Source: Biomphalaria glabrata
Lineage: Eukaryota > Mollusca > Gastropoda > Planorbidae
NCBI RefSeq assembly: GCF_947242115.1
Contig: NC_074711.1
Span: 7,037,934-7,101,933 of the forward strand
Direction: 5' to 3'
Length of the DNA stretch: 64,000 bases
The stretch's first letter is position 1, and each line of letters starts with the position of its first letter. Below are positions 1 to 12,639 of this stretch, one piece after another. Both the position numbers and the translations under genes were made by a program. The notes under the pieces were generated by a model. That model did no database searches, was not told the DNA's origin, and saw nothing but the letters and a program-made list of their open reading frames with translations.

Positions 1-1279
1 ACACACTGCTAGACTACACTATTTCTATTGACCTAAGACACACTGCTAGACTACACTATTTCTATTGACCTAAGACACACTGCTAGACTACACTATTTCT
101 ATTGACCTAAGACACACTGCTAGACTACACTATTTCTATTGACCTAAGACACACTGCTAGACTACACTATTTCTAATGACCTAAGACACACTGCTAGACT
201 ACAATATTTCTATTGACCTAAGACACACTGCTAGACTACACTATTTCTATTGACCTAAGACACACTGCTAGACTACACTATTTCTATTGACCTAAGACAC
301 ACTGCTAGACTACACTATTTCTAATGACCTAAGACACACTGCTAGACTACACTATTTCTATTGACCTAAGAGTGTTAACAATGAAAACTGAAGTACACTA
401 CCACACACTGCTAGACTACACTATGTCTAATGACCTAAGACACACTGCTAGACTACACTATTTCTACTGACCTAAGACACACTGCTAGACTACACTATGT
501 CTAATGACCTAAGACACACTGCTAGACTACACTGTTTCTAATGACCTAAGACAAACTGCTTGACTACACTATTTCCATTGACCTAAGTCACACTGCTAGA
601 CTACACTATTTCTATTGACCTAAGACACACTGCTAGACTACAGTATTTCTATTGACCTAAGAGTATAAACAATGAAAACTGAAGTACACTACTACACACT
701 TCTAGACTACACTATTTCTAATGACCTAAGACACACTGCTAGACTACACTATTTCTATTGACCTAAGCGTGTAAACAATGAAAACTGAAGTACACTACCA
801 CACACTTCTAGACTACACTATTTCTAATGAAGTAAGACACACTTCTAGACTACACTATTTCTAATGACCTAAGACACACTTCTAGACTACACTATTTCTA
901 ATGAACTAAGACACACTGCTAGACTACACTATTTCTATTGACCTAAGACACACTGCTAGACTACACTATTTCTAATGAACAAAGACACACTTCTAGACTA
1001 CACTATTTCTAATGAACTAAGACACACTGCTAGACTACACTATTTCTATTGACCTAAGACACACTGCTAGACTACACTATTTCTATTGACCTAAGCGTGT
1101 AAACAATGAAAACTGAAGTACACTACTACACACTTCTAGACTACACTATTTCTACTGACCTAAGACACACTGCTAGACTACACTATTTCTATTGACCTAA
1201 GCGTGTAAACAATGAAAACTGAAGTACACTACCACACACTGCTAGACTACACTATTTCTATTGACCTGAGTGTGCAAAC
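1..1279. repeat. 37-bp minisatellite with interspersed variant units
   Basis: Tandem array with a 37-bp period; each unit contains the words acacactgctagactacac and tttctattgacctaag. Near 370, 660, 765, 1095 and 1200 a divergent block containing aatgaaaactgaagtacac interrupts it, giving a loose higher-order pattern. The array begins before the window. It lies immediately 3' of exon 1418-1558 of the FHIP2A-like gene, so it sits in an intron or downstream of that gene. Confidence 0.95.
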
Positions 1280-1417
1280 AATCAATCCTTCATTCAGAGT
1301 AGACTACTACACACTACACTGTTTCAATGCTCATTCTTTCATCCAATTTTATTTAACAGCTGACAAAACATAATGTTAATAGGACAATGTTACAGTACAA
1401 CAAATGTAATGTCCCAC

Positions 1418-4400
1418 CTGATCCAACATATGGAGAAGTTTGTCAAACAACATTTGCAAGAATGGACCTTGGTGAAACTTTTCCATAGAGAAACTCAACT
1501 CTGAGATTGGCTGTTTGGGCCAGCCCCAGCTTTTACACACTCTTTCTTGAATGGCAAACTAGGAAATACGGAACAATGTCACATAATTCTACAACTATAT
1601 TGAAATATATGATGCAATGTAACCATTCCTTATAGTTCTTAATTAATGATGAGCTTTTTAAGATGAAGATCTAAACCTTATAAATGTACAGTAAAAAAAA
1701 ATCAGTAAAGTATTACTGATATTTCCTAAAATTTATTTCTAATAATTGTCACCTGTTTGCTAGCATCTCGGAGATACATGTCATAGCTACAATCAACTGT
1801 TTGAATGGTTGATTTGATTTCATCAGGAAGCAAGGTTAGAAAACTGTTGACAACTTTATGGACTTCTACATAGAAGAAAGAAACAACATTTTAAGAGATT
1901 TTCTTTTAAAAATTTAATACCGTACATACTTAAACCAGTAGATTTTAATTATATCTTCTAGCTCAGGTGTAAACTTTTTTTTTTCATTTAGTGTAAACAA
2001 TTTACATATCTAAGTTTATTGAATATGGCCTACTTTAAAATTGAACTAAATTTAAACCTTTATCAAAATACTTTAATACAATAATATTGAAACATTTTGT
2101 AAGTAAGACAAGATTGCTTGGCGGAGTCAGTTATATCACTTATTTATTCCTTGCAGTCCTACCAGACACCAAAAGGGCTTTACATTTAATCCTAGGCTAC
2201 ACTGCAGAGCAACAACAAGGAAAATGATACAACTAATATATATTTCCAGATCTATAGTTTAACATTCATTAGTTCAAATACACTGGTATCTAGGTTTCCT
2301 TATGTAATTATTTTAATTTATTTATTTATATAGCTAAATCAGCAATAACCATTCAGGCATTACCGGTAACATAAATTAGAGCAAAAGAAGGAAAAAGTAG
2401 GATTTTTACTTAAGTATAAGATAATATAAAATTGTCATATTGATAGGAGAAATGTCTATTAAGTCTTTTGTACAGATCTTTTATAGTGTAGGTTATATAC
2501 CTGATGGTAAATTATTGGCAATATTTCTAGAATGATCTTGTGAAGAGTCTCTGTCTTCATTGTTCGCAATAATCTCAGCATTATCAGAGCTTGTTGTCTG
2601 ACCTACGAGATCATCTGGCTTGTCCTCCTCTTTACTGGCATTCTTTTTATCCTCCAAGTTTTCATCCTGTGTTGAATCAGAAACTGTATCTTGAGAAGGG
2701 AGAGAAGGTAACTGCAAATAACTCCTTCCCAACAGAGTCCGCAACAGAAGGCAGTGAAATATGTGCTCGTCCTCTTTTTGTAAAAGTGTGTCATAGAGTT
2801 TTAAGGTGACAAGACACAGCTGAAATTATCAAATAAATTCATAGAGTTTTAAGGTGACAAGACACAGCTGAAATTATCAAATAAATAATGCATGCAATCC
2901 TCAATTGATTGACACAAAAATTGTGAAAATTATTCAAACAATAATTGTATTCTGATATTGTTCAAATGTGGGTCTATAGATATAAAACAGCCACCAAGAT
3001 ATAATTCAAGATTAAACTGTTGAGATCATGCATAGACTCTGACAGCCATTATCAAGCTTTGATTTAATAATACACATCTTTGTACTATTAAGAATGTAAT
3101 TAAAAATAATAAAATTATTAAGCAACAAACCTCATCAGACAAGTGATTACATCTTTCCAAAAGACGTTTGTTAATCAAATGTCCTGGATTATCTTTAGAC
3201 TCCAAGCCTCTGTCTGATCCAAGCAGGAAGTAACTAAACTCTAGAGATAAATTTTAAACTAATTTTACTGACATCAGCAAATTTAAAATGATAATTTAAT
3301 TATCAAATTTAAAATTATTACATTTATTGTCACATAAAATTATGAGTTTACAAAAGTGAAGTAATAAATAATTGCTTTTCTTGTAACATTAGTTACATAC
3401 GTTAAAGGTAGTGTCTTGCTTTTAGAACAAAAATGGAGTGAAAAAAAAAAAGGATTTCATAGAACAACTGGATAAAAATGTGGTTCCATGCACTTCTAGA
3501 CAAAGCCATTCATTTTTACTGTCAAAATGGTAGCTAGATACTTGTCCCATAATGTTAAAGGACCATTTTAATCTAATGTGCTTTGTTGGGAAGAAATTTG
3601 AAGTAATGCTTTTAGCATTAATACCACAGTAAGACAAATTTAGAAATAAAATGGCACAGTCTTTTTCCTAACATTTGACAATCCTTAACATAACCTAATC
3701 AAAGCGAGGTAATTTTAAAAAGAAGTCTAAAATTTAAAATATTCGCAAAGAAATAAAACTTTAAGATCTAATACTAATAAATACATAACTTTAAAAAATT
3801 TAACAATATGTCTAGTTTTAAACAAAAATTATACTTTTAATATGTTAAGAATATAAAAAAGCTTAAAAAAATACTTAATTTCAAAGGTGGGGGCATATAA
3901 ACTAGGTGTATGGGCACCGTCGTTTAAAAAATTATAGAACTTCTGTTAGCTTCCCAGCGCATTCTAATGCATTAGGGCTTTGCTGTCAACACCTCATCAG
4001 AGCAAGGGAGGAGCTATTGTGTTAAGAATGGACTTGTTCTGATATGGCTCCATTGCTTATGTTTGACTCCTCAAACTTAATGAGAATGTACCTTTCAATA
4101 GTGCCGGGGAGCATACAGTACGCAGACATCGAGTTATGTAAACTGTAGCCATGAGGCTTCCAGATTCTGAACTGTTTAAGAGAAATAAGAAGCATGAATT
4201 GACAGTGAGTTTGTGTTACACATGGATTATCTGAGGGCATTATTTTCAGATTGTACATTGGACATATTTGCTTTTGTTTTTCTATTTATATTTAGACTCT
4301 TGATTATTCTAGGTTTAGACATCTGGGACAGGGTTGTGATGGCTGAGTGGTAAAGCACTTTAGAGTTCAAGTCTTGGTGAAGACTGGGATTTTGAACTTC

Positions 4401-7400
4401 AGAATTTTTAGTTCCCTGGGTTCAACCCATGGGAGGGTAATTGATATGCATTGGGGAAGTAAAGGTGTTTGCTAGTTGTGCTGGTCACTTGACATCTACT
4501 TTAACCGTCAGCCACAGAGACAACCATTAATCACTGCTCTGTAGATTGCAAGGTCTGAAAGGTGTACTTTATTTTACTTTATGGTCCAATCCTGTTCAGT
4601 GTCTCATTAAATGAAACTAGTAGGTGGCTCAGGATTGTTACATACTTACTGGCACCTAAATTACATTTAAAATAGTAGCATCCAATAGCATCACATTATT
4701 ATTCAGAAGAGAACAATATTAACTTTAAAAAAAAAAAGTGTAGAAGAAAAATGGGGATCACTGTGGACTTCTTTATAGAATTAAGGATTATTGTAATCTC
4801 ATACTATTATTAAGTTTCACCAACTATCTTTTTCATATATGGTTTTAAAGTTGGTATCTAATTACATGTAAGCATGAAACATTAATATTTAATTTTTTAA
4901 ACAAGAGTATGTTTTTCAAAGACCATAAACAAACTTTGAACCTACTTGGAGCATGATGATCAGAATAGTGAAATCTGATTTTTAACACAAAATCTATGTG
5001 ATAAGACCTTAAGTACTGTATCTTTTTTTTAAAACCTTGTTTTAAAAATAGTTTATATGTATAAGCATACATTATGCAGACTTAATTTTAAAAACAAAAA
5101 GGTTTGGTTTCAAGACTAATAGTAACTGTTGCATCTATTTTAAGCCTGGAGCAGTTAATTTGTTTATGGTGCTTATAATTTTAAGCTCTAAACACATGAC
5201 AGACACAAACTGCACTAAAGAAGCTTCTAAAAAAAACTGATACAAACTGTTTTCCCAGAGCATCAAAAACTTTTAAAGTAACTCACGCCTGCAACAGATG
5301 TGAAGAGAAACAGCCTGTCAAAAGTTGTTGGTGAATCTCTCTGGATAAGGCTTCCCCTACATCAGGATTGGCCACAGCAATAAGCTGATCACAGTAGTCT
5401 AGCCAGGACAAAAATGAAATGACTTGTCTCTTGCCAGGAAAAGCTTTCTCATCATGTCTGTCATTTATATCATTAAATCTAAAATAAAGAATGTAAAATA
5501 TTAACTTAAACAATTGAACATATTAATGGGCTTTCATAATATTAATACTAGGAGGTGCGGTGGCTGAGCGGTAAAGCACTTGGCTTCCAAACCGGGGACT
5601 GGGGTTCAAACCTGGTGAAAACTGGGATTTTTAATTTTGGGATCTTCGGGCGCCTCGGAGTCCACCCAGCTCTAATGGGTACCTGACATTAGTTAGGGAA
5701 AAGTAAAGGCGGTTGGTCGTTGTGCTGGCCACATGACACCCTTGTTAAACCGTAGGCCACAGAAACAGATGACCTTTACATCATCTGCCCTATAGACCAC
5801 AAGGTCTGAAAGGGAAACTTTACTTTTTTTTTAAATATTAATACTACCTGAAATTGTATGACAGATTAATACTAGACTAAATCAATAGCATAATTTTAAG
5901 CAGAGTCCAGTAGTTTTGAAATTTCTTTATAAAATTTAAGACCAGCAGCTAATCATTTAACCTTTCTTTTGAATCCCCCCCCCCCCCCCAGAATACACTA
6001 ACAAAATTATCTACATAGCAAATCATAGGACTACTGTAAATCAAGTGTACTTACCCCCACTTGGCTTCTATCATCTCAATGTCATCTAAATTCACTTGCA
6101 TTGGTAATTTTCTATACAGCTCAGTCAACGTCTGGGCAATGGAATGGCAGAATTTAGTCTGACTGATCAGAGCCAATGCAGCTGACTGTTCTGGTAAACT
6201 TGCACACAACATCATTCCTTCACATGCTTTTAATGACACTCTGGCATCCTAGAAACAAAGTTAAGTATAATGTATCTAGGCAAAAATTTTATAGCAAGAA
6301 AAAATGTTGAGTTTATAATAAATTGCTCATTTTTAAATCACAGACTTACAAAAATGTTTCTACATTCAACAGCCACATTACTAGTTAAACTGGATCATGG
6401 ATTTTAAAAGGATGATAAATACACTTTAATTAAAAATTAATATCATTTTAAAGTTTGCAGGTACTGACAATTCTAGATAATTGGACCTCAAAAGGATGCA
6501 ATCTTTTTTGTCATACTGGGTTGTCCGATTACATAAATAAGTCTTGTGCTACAAAACAGTATAAGAATACAATATACTTTTGTTTCCTTTAACTGTTATG
6601 TAGTATTCATAGATTCTAATAGTGTTAAGCTATTAAAAGAAAGTCGTCAACATCTTACCTGGCTAGTTGATAACGCAAGCAAAGCATCAAGTAAACTGAA
6701 TGCTGGGACAGTCCGATGTGGTGTCTTTGCAGATTTACTTGGACTCTAGGAGATTAAAAAAACAACAACTTGATATAGAGATATATACAGAATATTTGGA
6801 CAAAAAACAAACAAACAGGCAGCTGCAGAAAAGTATGAGATTCAATTATTTTGAAACACAATTCTTTTTATGTGGGGTTAAGGGAGTAAAGCTTTTAGTA
6901 ATTTAGAAATTGTTTATGTCATGAGAGCTACAATTAACAAGGATAAACAGATTTTTGTGTTCATTTCTTGTTTTTTAAATAACAGTTTTCAGTAAAAAAA
7001 AAAATATTTTTTTTACTCAAATACAATCTGGAAAATCTAAGTAAAATTTTAAAAAGAAGAAGAAAAGTACTAACTTGTTGGATCTACATGACTACTTCAA
7101 AAAGTTCAGACTTCTGTAAAACATACCTCAATAAAAAAGTTGACTAAATAGGGATCTGTTTTAATTTTGGCACAAACAGTGCAAAGAAATTCAATTTCTT
7201 CTTTCTCTGCTGGTCCAGCTTTTGTCTCACCACAAGCCTTCACTAACCTCTATCAAAAAAGATGAACACAATGTTAGACACTAAAAAGTTAGTGTTAGAA
7301 CCTAAAATGTAATCCAAATCAGACAAGTATAGATAAAATTAGGAATAATATGGATGAAATGTAAAGTGCTTCACTACCAAACTGAGGGGATCATGTTCTA

Positions 7401-10400
7401 ATCCTGGAGTATAGTTCTATGTTAGGATTTAAGAATGTCATTAAGTTTAACTAACCCTCTATTTGTAGCCAACATTTGTTGGTTTTGTAAAGAAAGGTTT
7501 GTCCTGGTGCAAGCAATGCATATAATGTAACCATTAACCAATGGTCACAGAGATGGTATGTTTCTTTGTCTAGCAAAAAAAAATTTTTTATGACTTTTAT
7601 AGATAATTAATTTTTAATGTAAAACCAACAGTGTGTTTGTGTGTGTGTTTAAAAGGAATTTGTTTTGTCTCTTATTTTTTTTTATTTTCAACTGTAGAGG
7701 CCAAGGTCATAGTCTGATAGCTTCTCTAGCTTTAAAAATTCATTTTTTTTTTTGTAGAATTCTATTATAGCCCATGAAACATCAGCACATATTAAACTAA
7801 CCATACCTGGACAGCTCTGTACACATTTATATGTGGAAGCAATGGATGTGAAATTCTAGAAAGTAGCTTTGTGAAAAACCTTAGAACACACTGCTTCATA
7901 CCAGGTGGATGCTGTGGGCAAGAAAACAGAGAGATGCAAACCTTAAATACCAACATTGAAACAAACTTTTTTCAGTGAAGTATTTGCTCATTTTTTCATA
8001 AGACAGTCAAACTGAAGGAGCAAAGGTGGTTGATGGTAGACCACAGAAACAGATGACCCTTACATCATCTGCCTTATAGATTGCAAGGTATAAAAAGGGA
8101 ACTTCAATATTTTACTTTACTTTTCTATACACTGCAAACAAATCTATTGTGTTATGTTTATCCCCCTTACATCAGTACGCCCAAGTGTGTAAAGAGTTTC
8201 CAGAAGTCTATGTTGCAGCAGATATTCCATACACATCCCAGTAGTGCCAGCCTCACCAAGTTCCGACTCTTCTTCTTGTAAAATTCGAAGCATGGAGTCT
8301 AGATGTTCTGGGAGTGCTGTTTCCTCAATTCTCACGCAACCATCTACAATGTTAAAATTGAATGAAATTTATTGGCAGTCTTCTACATTTACAAGAAACA
8401 CATTTCTTTAAGCGTTTTATTTATTATTTTAAATACAGTTAATAAATATTCATTGCTATTAAAACATAGAAACGTAATAAACATTTAAGAATAGACTACA
8501 TACATCAATGATTAAATTGCAGCACAATTATTGATGGCAATGTATAATAACTAGTTTTGTATTTTATTTATTTACAATGTAAATAAGTTAGTATGGCTGT
8601 TGTTTCAGATAAGAATCAAGATACCTTCTTTACAAAAAACCCTGAATCTAATTTTCCATTTATTCTGGGATAATTTGTGATTCTGAGAATAAAAATACCA
8701 AATGTATGTCTTGAATGCAGATAACCTAAAATGCTCAATTCTAAACTTTTGAATTAATTATAATATTTCCCCCCCTCCCCAAAACCAGCACTTAGTAAAG
8801 ATTAGTTGTTTTTTGTTTTTTTTTACTTTAAATTGAAATTACTTCACAGAAGATTTGTCACAAAATGGTATTCTATTTGTTGTTTTTTAACAACTGTTTT
8901 GGAAGTGATTATGTGATTTTTAGAGTAGGCTTTGTGATATGTCAATGGAAGTTGATTGACTAAGCATCCTAAATCTTAAATATACTTGCAGGACAGATAG
9001 GTAGATCCTATTTTTTTTTTTTAATTATAGAAAGAACTATAAACAGAATATCTCTACATAAGTGTCCAATTAAATTTTCTATAAAATATAATTCTTCTTT
9101 TTTAGTACTTGTGATTTGAAAAATTCAAATGATCAACAATAGTCTGAAGGATTACATGGAGCTGTGTTGATAGCCAAGACAGATTATTTTAATATTATTT
9201 GTTTTTATCAGCAAAATAAAAAATTTAAATCTTTTAAGCTTCATAATAATTTTTTTCTTAAGTTATAATGGAGTTAAATTTATTTTTTTTTAAATATAAG
9301 AAGTAAAAAAAATGTGTTTTGATCATTTAGAAAACATTTTCATTTTAGGTTCAAGATATTACCTTATTTGATTAGTTCCATACATTTTTCCTCTTACAAT
9401 ATCTATGTTTATCTTTTTAAAGTTTTACCTTTATTATCTACAAAATAGCTTGTGACTGACTTCCAGTGGTAGACAAACTCTTCTTGTGGAGAAATATTTG
9501 GAGCAAACTAGACAGAAGAGTTAAAGTAGATGTAAATATCCTAAAATACAGCAATATTTAAAGTACTCTCTAGAGGATCAATTAAATACAGCAATATTTA
9601 AAGTACTCTCTAGAGGATCAATTAAATACAGCAATATTTAAAGTACTCTCTAGAGTATCAATTATTCATTTAAAATGTACAAGTTTAATAGCAATAACCT
9701 TCTATTTCAGGAAATATTTCTGTAATATGTTCATTATAATTATACCATAAGAAAATAATATTTACAATAAGAAGGCTTGTCTTCAAGTCATAAGATTGAG
9801 AAGTGCAGTACTTTACATGGCTACACAGACCAGCTGTGACCTACATATTATGCCACATCCAGCACAGGCATAACTGTTGTCCCCCAGTGGTTGATTAAGG
9901 TTCTCTTTTCATACTTTGCAGTGGATTTTTCCTTGTAAGAAATCTTTATATGTCTTGTTCAGAAGCAGCCTGCTGCTCTCTGCTCTGGCCATCAAAGCGT
10001 TTACAGGGGGCACCTCTAATACACCCAGCTCACCAAAAAAGATTACCTATGACATATGATACGTTTTCCCCCCATACGGGATAGTGTAGCTGTCACACTA
10101 TAAGCAGCCCCTCAAAACTGTCCATAGCTATTTGCAGTGCAGTCTTGTGAAATCATATGTCCATGATGGAGCGCTGACAATGGATAAGATATTATTTATG
10201 CCAGTGAAGACTGTATTGACTAGCAAATGGGTGGTAGAGCACTGCCCACTGCCTTTTTCATTTAAAAATATACAAAATTGTTTTCAATTCACTTAAACAT
10301 ATTATAAAATCTTCGAAAATGTGACTTCTTTTTCAATCCTGAATTCAAATAAACTTTGCGCACCACTGGTATGAAAAGCATGAAAAAATACCTTGTAATG

Positions 10401-10539
10401 TGTTGGCAAAACATCCTTCACACTCTGGATAATTACCTTAAACTGTCTGTAACATTAAGTAAAATATAAACATAATCATGATAGGCCTACATACTGTTTC
10501 AACAGCCTGCTGAATAAAGTTAGTAAACTTGTGAAACAT
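1418..10539 (-). CDS. FHIP2A: FHF complex HOOK-interacting protein (FHIP2A/FAM160B1-like), 3' end outside the window
   Basis: FHIP proteins join FTS and Hook to attach cargo to dynein/dynactin; FHIP2A is linked to RAB1A membranes (family knowledge). Thirteen coding exons read in phase: 10495-10539, 9429-9507, 8171-8343, 7807-7911, 7127-7249, 6659-6745, 6055-6248, 5287-5478, 4092-4171, 3131-3240, 2501-2819, 1753-1865, 1418-1558. They encode 587 codons; vertebrate proteins are about 765 residues, so roughly the last fifth lies left of the window. The start [14 protein letters not shown] matches the family N-terminus. Further matches are [81 protein letters not shown] and [10 protein letters not shown]. 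The acidic, Ser-rich stretch in exon 2501-2819 corresponds to the variable linker of the family. The 2B paralogue is not strictly excluded. Confidence 0.93.
2792..2887. repeat. 48-bp tandem duplication covering a splice acceptor
   Basis: Two near-identical 48-bp copies lie side by side (2792-2839 and 2840-2887). In the gene sense each holds a polypyrimidine/CAG acceptor and the first bases of the FHIP2A-like exon 2501-2819. The gene-proximal copy is the functional boundary at 2819; the upstream copy is a decoy acceptor. Confidence 0.85.
4332..4585 (+). mobile_element. tRNA-derived SINE (family 1), degenerate
   Basis: Recognised by ggctgagtggtaaagcac at the 5' tRNA-like part, a ggttcaaccc-like box, the ggggaagtaaagg core and the gcaaggtctgaaagg 3' end. 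It lies in an intron of the FHIP2A-like gene, antisense to it. Confidence 0.75.
5551..5833 (+). mobile_element. tRNA-derived SINE (family 1), full length with target duplication
   Basis: It carries A-box (tggctgagcgg) and B-box (ggttcaaacct) promoter remnants, the cacccagctctaatgggtac core and a T-rich tail. It is flanked by a perfect 13-bp target duplication, aatattaatacta, at 5538-5550 and 5834-5846. It sits antisense in the intron between exons 6055-6248 and 5287-5478 of the FHIP2A-like gene. Confidence 0.9.
7352..7575 (+). mobile_element. Highly decayed SINE (family 1) candidate
   Basis: Only short matches remain: taaagtgcttc, aaactgaggg and the order of the 3' words. It lies in an intron of the FHIP2A-like gene. 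Confidence 0.35.
8011..8127 (+). mobile_element. 3' fragment of SINE family 1
   Basis: It begins in the ggttg core and retains the conserved gaccacagaaacagatga and ttacatcatctgcc words followed by a T-rich tail. The 5' tRNA-like half is missing. Confidence 0.8.
9542..9661. repeat. Three tandem copies of a 40-bp unit
   Basis: The unit contains aaatacagcaatatttaaag and tactctctagaggatcaat. The three copies are nearly identical, so the expansion is recent. It lies in intron 1 of the FHIP2A-like gene, just upstream of exon 9429-9507. Confidence 0.9.
9766..10255 (-). mobile_element. LINE 3' end (zinc-finger family A), decayed
   Basis: It shares words with five other copies in this window (aaggcttgtctt, agctgtgacctacatatt, gctcaccaaaaaagat). 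On the minus strand the better copies read as the C-terminal tail of a non-LTR reverse transcriptase ORF ending in a C-x-H type finger (ICRSQLGLHSH in the 24.7-kb copy). This copy has lost the open frame. Confidence 0.75.
10392..10442 (-). other. Possible in-frame cassette exon of the FHIP2A-like gene
   Basis: A 51-nt open segment (17 codons) sits in intron 1, preceded by an AG acceptor and followed by a GTATTT donor. It would insert in phase 0 between exons 10495-10539 and 9429-9507. The flanking exons already join in phase and match the vertebrate protein without it, so it is either an alternative exon or chance. Confidence 0.3.
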
Positions 10540-10960
10540 GGCTTTCTTCATAATAAGACAGTAACTCTGAAACAACAAAACAAGTTATAGCATAAAAAAA
10601 ATTAGTTGTCTTTTACAATGTCAATGTTTATATGCAAGTTTGAAAAAAAAAATCTCCTATTTTACAAAGTTTAAAATAAAATGACAGCTGAAAATGGGAA
10701 GCATATTTTACAAGTATAATGGCCAAATGGTTATACTAAAGCATTCTTACTTTATCATGAGTGAATTGGCACTGATAGTTGTTAGTAGAGTTATATCTAC
10801 ATTTAATTGAAATATATTAGATTATAACAGTAAGTTTTTTATAGTTGCCCAGTAATTCAATCTTCTATCATGCTTGATCTTGTTATGACTATGTTTCTAG
10901 ACGTAAAAGTACCCTAGGGCTTGGACCTTTTGATAATATTCTAACGCTTATTATATTATC

Positions 10961-11186
10961 AGATGTGCGGTGGTAAATTATGATAAAGACTGATTTTTAA
11001 TTTAAAAGATCTTTAGGGCGCCTCTGAGTCCACCCAGCTGGGTACCTGACATTAGTTGGGGAAAAGTAAAGGGGGTTAGTTGTTCTGCTGGTCACATGAC
11101 ACCTTTGTTAACCAAAGACCACAAAAACAGATGACCTTTACATCATCTGCCCTATAAATCCCAAGGTCTGAAAGGGGAACTACTAT
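10961..11186 (+). mobile_element. SINE family 1, internally shortened
   Basis: The core cacccagctgggtacctgac and the 3' words ttacatcatctgccc and aaggtctgaaaggggaact are intact. The tRNA-like head is shortened, with the B box lost. Confidence 0.85.
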
Positions 11187-11199
11187 AATTGGCAGTCTC

Positions 11200-11535
11200 T
11201 TCAATTCCGTAGATTAAGGATGAGGGCAGTGTTTCACAGGACTGAGCAAACCCAGTTGTGACCTGCATATTTTTCCACATCTGATGCAGATAAAGTCTCC
11301 TACAAGAGCTTTTCTTTAGGACTCAAATGTAACCTTTGTGAGAGCTCTACAGCTATCTTTACTGGGGACACCTCTGTTATGTCTTCCCCCTTTAAGCTCG
11401 CCAAAAAAGATCGCCTTTGGTATGTGGTCATCCTCAATGTGGGATAAATGTCCAACCCAGTGCAGCGGTAAGTAGTGCTTCTAGACTGTTCACGCCAGAC
11501 ACCTGCAGAACATGGTTATTTATGAGGTGGTCCTG
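11200..11535 (-). mobile_element. LINE 3' end (zinc-finger family A)
   Basis: It directly abuts the SINE at 10961-11186. Shared words with the 9.8-kb copy are agttgtgacctgcatatt, ctcgccaaaaaagatcgcc and cccagtgcag. The coding sense is minus; no long frame survives. Confidence 0.7.
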
Positions 11536-11663
11536 CCAGCACATAACTGTAAGTAGATTGATTACCTATTGAAATAGTTTATATACTCTGTTTACTTTGT
11601 AGGCTGGAGTAGAAGATCGTATGAGCAGGAAGAGGGCTATAATACTAACTTTTAGTCTTCTGT

Positions 11664-11930
11664 TTTAGTTCCCTTTCACACATTGTGATCTACAGGGCAG
11701 ATGATTTTAAAGTCATTTGTTTCTTTGGCCAACGATTAATGAACAGGGCACCATGTGGCCAGTACAACGACAAACTGCTTTTACTTTCCCCAACTTGTCA
11801 GGTACCCATTACAATTGGGTGGACTCAGGGGTGCCCTAAAAATCCCAAAATTTAAAATCCCAGTCTTCATCAAGATTTAAACCCAACACCCCAAGTTCAG
11901 AAGCCAAGCGCTTAACCACAGCATATCCCT
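11664..11930 (-). mobile_element. SINE family 1, reverse orientation
   Basis: The reverse complement shows the tRNA-like head (aagcgcttgg), the core cacccaattgtaatgggtac and the 3' end with a T-rich tail. It is full length but diverged. Confidence 0.85.
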
Positions 11931-12309
11931 TTTGTCCTGAAGTGTTGCTAAACTTAGTGATTTTACTAATGGTGTAACTCTAGTCAAATGTGCATATTCA
12001 TTTGTTATAAATCTCTCATAGATTTATTTTGCATTTCTTAAAGTTTTCTTGAGTCCTAGAGGTTGCATATATCAAATATAGGTCAAACCTAGAAACAAAG
12101 TTAAATAGCATTTACTTTGATTTGTAAAATTTTCTTTACATAAACCCTATAGTTTGTTGAGCTATGCATAATTGTATTTTTATTTTATTGATAGTACACA
12201 AAATTGTATGATTAAATGAAATTTTACGGAATGACTCAATGAGCAAATGAGAAAAAATTATAGCAATTAATTTGAATAATAAGACATGACATATATATAT
12301 ATATATGAT

Positions 12310-12525
12310 CATCATCTTATGAAACCGTAAACCTTATCCTCTTAGAATGCCCCTTCCTAATCCACCTTAGGCAGACCCAACTTCCACTACAGCCCAACAT
12401 AACCAACACCCTGTACAGCAGTGCTGAACAACTGAAGAAAACAGCACACTATTTTTCCTTGGCAGAGTATGCAAAAGAGCTTACAGCTCAGCAGCAAAAA
12501 GTTGGCTAGAAGAAGAAGAATATGA
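12310..12525 (+). mobile_element. Probable LINE 3' fragment with GAA tail (family D)
   Basis: It ends in gttggctagaagaagaagaa. The last 55 bp match, in reverse orientation, the segment near 29049-29110 (ttcttctagccagctttatt). The shared tail points to the 3' end of a non-LTR element; no protein frame was recognised. Confidence 0.45.
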
Positions 12526-12639
12526 TCATCATAATGATAGTATTTATTATACTAGTATTATTACTCATTACTACTTTAGGCAATTTAAAATTACAATTAA
12601 TTCAATGATTGATGAATTAGTGTTTTTATAAGTGGTAAA

